64,000 nucleotides of DNA from Stigmatella erecta (lineage in GTDB: Bacteria; Myxococcota; Myxococcia; Myxococcales; Myxococcaceae), in contig NZ_FOIJ01000025.1 in NCBI RefSeq assembly GCF_900111745.1, positions 1 to 64,000 on the forward strand. Reading direction: 5' to 3'. Under the pieces are notes generated by a model. The model searched no databases, was not told where the DNA came from, and saw only the letters and a program-made list of their open reading frames with translations. Shown here in pieces: positions 63,670 to 64,000 of this stretch; position 1 is the stretch's first letter, and each line of letters begins with the position of its first letter. A program made the position numbers and the translations under genes.

Positions 63670-64000
63670 TCATGAGACTCCGGGGGAGGCGGTGGCCGGG
63701 CGGCGGCTGAGCCGGGAGCGTAGCCAGCGCCGCGCGGGCTCCTCCAGCCAGAGGAAGACGCCAATCGAGGCGGCGGCCGAGACGGCCACATAGGCCGCGA
63801 AGAACACCCAGGGCGAGGAGGCCGCGAGCCCTGCCCCCGAGCGGTGGTCCACCAGCCGCAGGTAGAAGTAGAGCGGGTTGTGGAGGATGTAGAGCACGTA
63901 GCTGGCCTCGCCGAGCCGCACCGCCCAGGGCTGTCCCAGCAGCCAGGCCACGGGGCCCTCCCCGTAGGCCAGGCTCCAGAGGAGCAGCGCGTAGAGGGGC
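63670..64000 (-). CDS. Acyltransferase-3-like membrane protein, C-terminal part
   Basis: The frame is open from the window edge (64000) to a stop at 63670-63672, about 110 codons. It ends an OafA/YrhL-type acyltransferase 3: LGEASYVLYILHNPLYFYL, a span VFFAAYVAVSAAASIGVFLWL, and EEPARRWLRSRL. These integral membrane enzymes add acetyl or other acyl groups to surface polysaccharides or lipids. The N-terminus with the catalytic His lies outside the window. Confidence 0.75.
   Translation of the reverse strand, partial: PLYALLLWSLAYGEGPVAWLLGQPWAVRLGEASYVLYILHNPLYFYLRLVDHRSGAGLAASSPWVFFAAYVAVSAAASIGVFLWLEEPARRWLRSRLSRRPATASPGVS

Overview
The window is very GC-rich, almost fully coding DNA with short intergenic gaps, many GTG and some TTG starts, and frequent ATGA or GTGA overlaps between genes. 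The gene content points to a myxobacterium of the Myxococcus/Stigmatella/Cystobacter group. The main evidence is a CsgA (C-signal) homologue next to a pdxH/FprA gene, an operon for a gliding-motility or spore-coat (Glt/Nfs-type) envelope complex, proteins with AgmX/PglI-type TonB-like C-termini, a MYXO-CTERM-like sorting tail, and many lipoproteins and Ser/Thr kinase-type regulators. Assignments rest on reading protein motifs; no database search was run.

Layout. 1-129: 3' end of an IS5-family transposase. 0.2-4.0 kb: a minus-strand run (FAD oxidoreductase, TonB-like protein, GNAT acetyltransferase, tRNA hydroxylase MiaE), divergent from a PAS histidine kinase. 5.4-12.8 kb: membrane protein, GluQ with a PEGA-domain protein, metallophosphoesterase, RlmN, GCS2-type ligase. 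12.8-19.2 kb: chitin-active LPMO, eukaryote-like cyclophilin, small secreted Cys-rich protein, ECF sigma/anti-sigma pair, degenerate GIY-YIG protein, old yellow enzyme, and an SMR guanidinium-type exporter with a possible guanidine-II-like hairpin. 19.6-22.7 kb: a surface protein with seven 285-bp repeats. 22.7-27.0 kb: protoporphyrinogen oxidase, CsgA, PdxH/FprA, glycogen synthase. 27.0-35.3 kb: Ser/Thr kinase, LEA14-type lipoproteins, CNNM/CorC protein, pilus-assembly-like protein, Aat, HEXXH protein, a GH46-like protein lacking part of its core, and a GT87 membrane glycosyltransferase.

35.3-38.7 kb is a compact stressosome operon (two HATPase proteins, RsbX, RsbS, RsbR, a small extra protein) without a recognisable output protein. 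40.3-51.5 kb is an eight-gene, translationally coupled operon for a trans-envelope complex: a cytoplasmic FHA domain joined through one membrane span to a periplasmic TonB-like domain, an outer-membrane beta-barrel, three TPR proteins, two lipoproteins and a small basic secreted protein. It resembles the conserved core of the Glt gliding and Nfs spore-coat machines. Divergent from it is a beta-propeller/di-haem cytochrome c protein.

53.9-64 kb holds an unknown 520-residue protein, a secreted alpha/beta hydrolase, an acetate permease pair (DUF485-ActP), a phytanoyl-CoA dioxygenase-like enzyme, a lipoprotein combining AbfB, GH76 mannanase and beta-gamma-crystallin domains behind a nested palindrome, another lipoprotein, and the C-terminal part of an acyltransferase that runs off the window. 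The overall picture is a predatory or saprophytic social bacterium with polysaccharide degradation, surface display and developmental signalling genes. No intergenic gap exceeds 300 bases; the largest is about 38684-38957.
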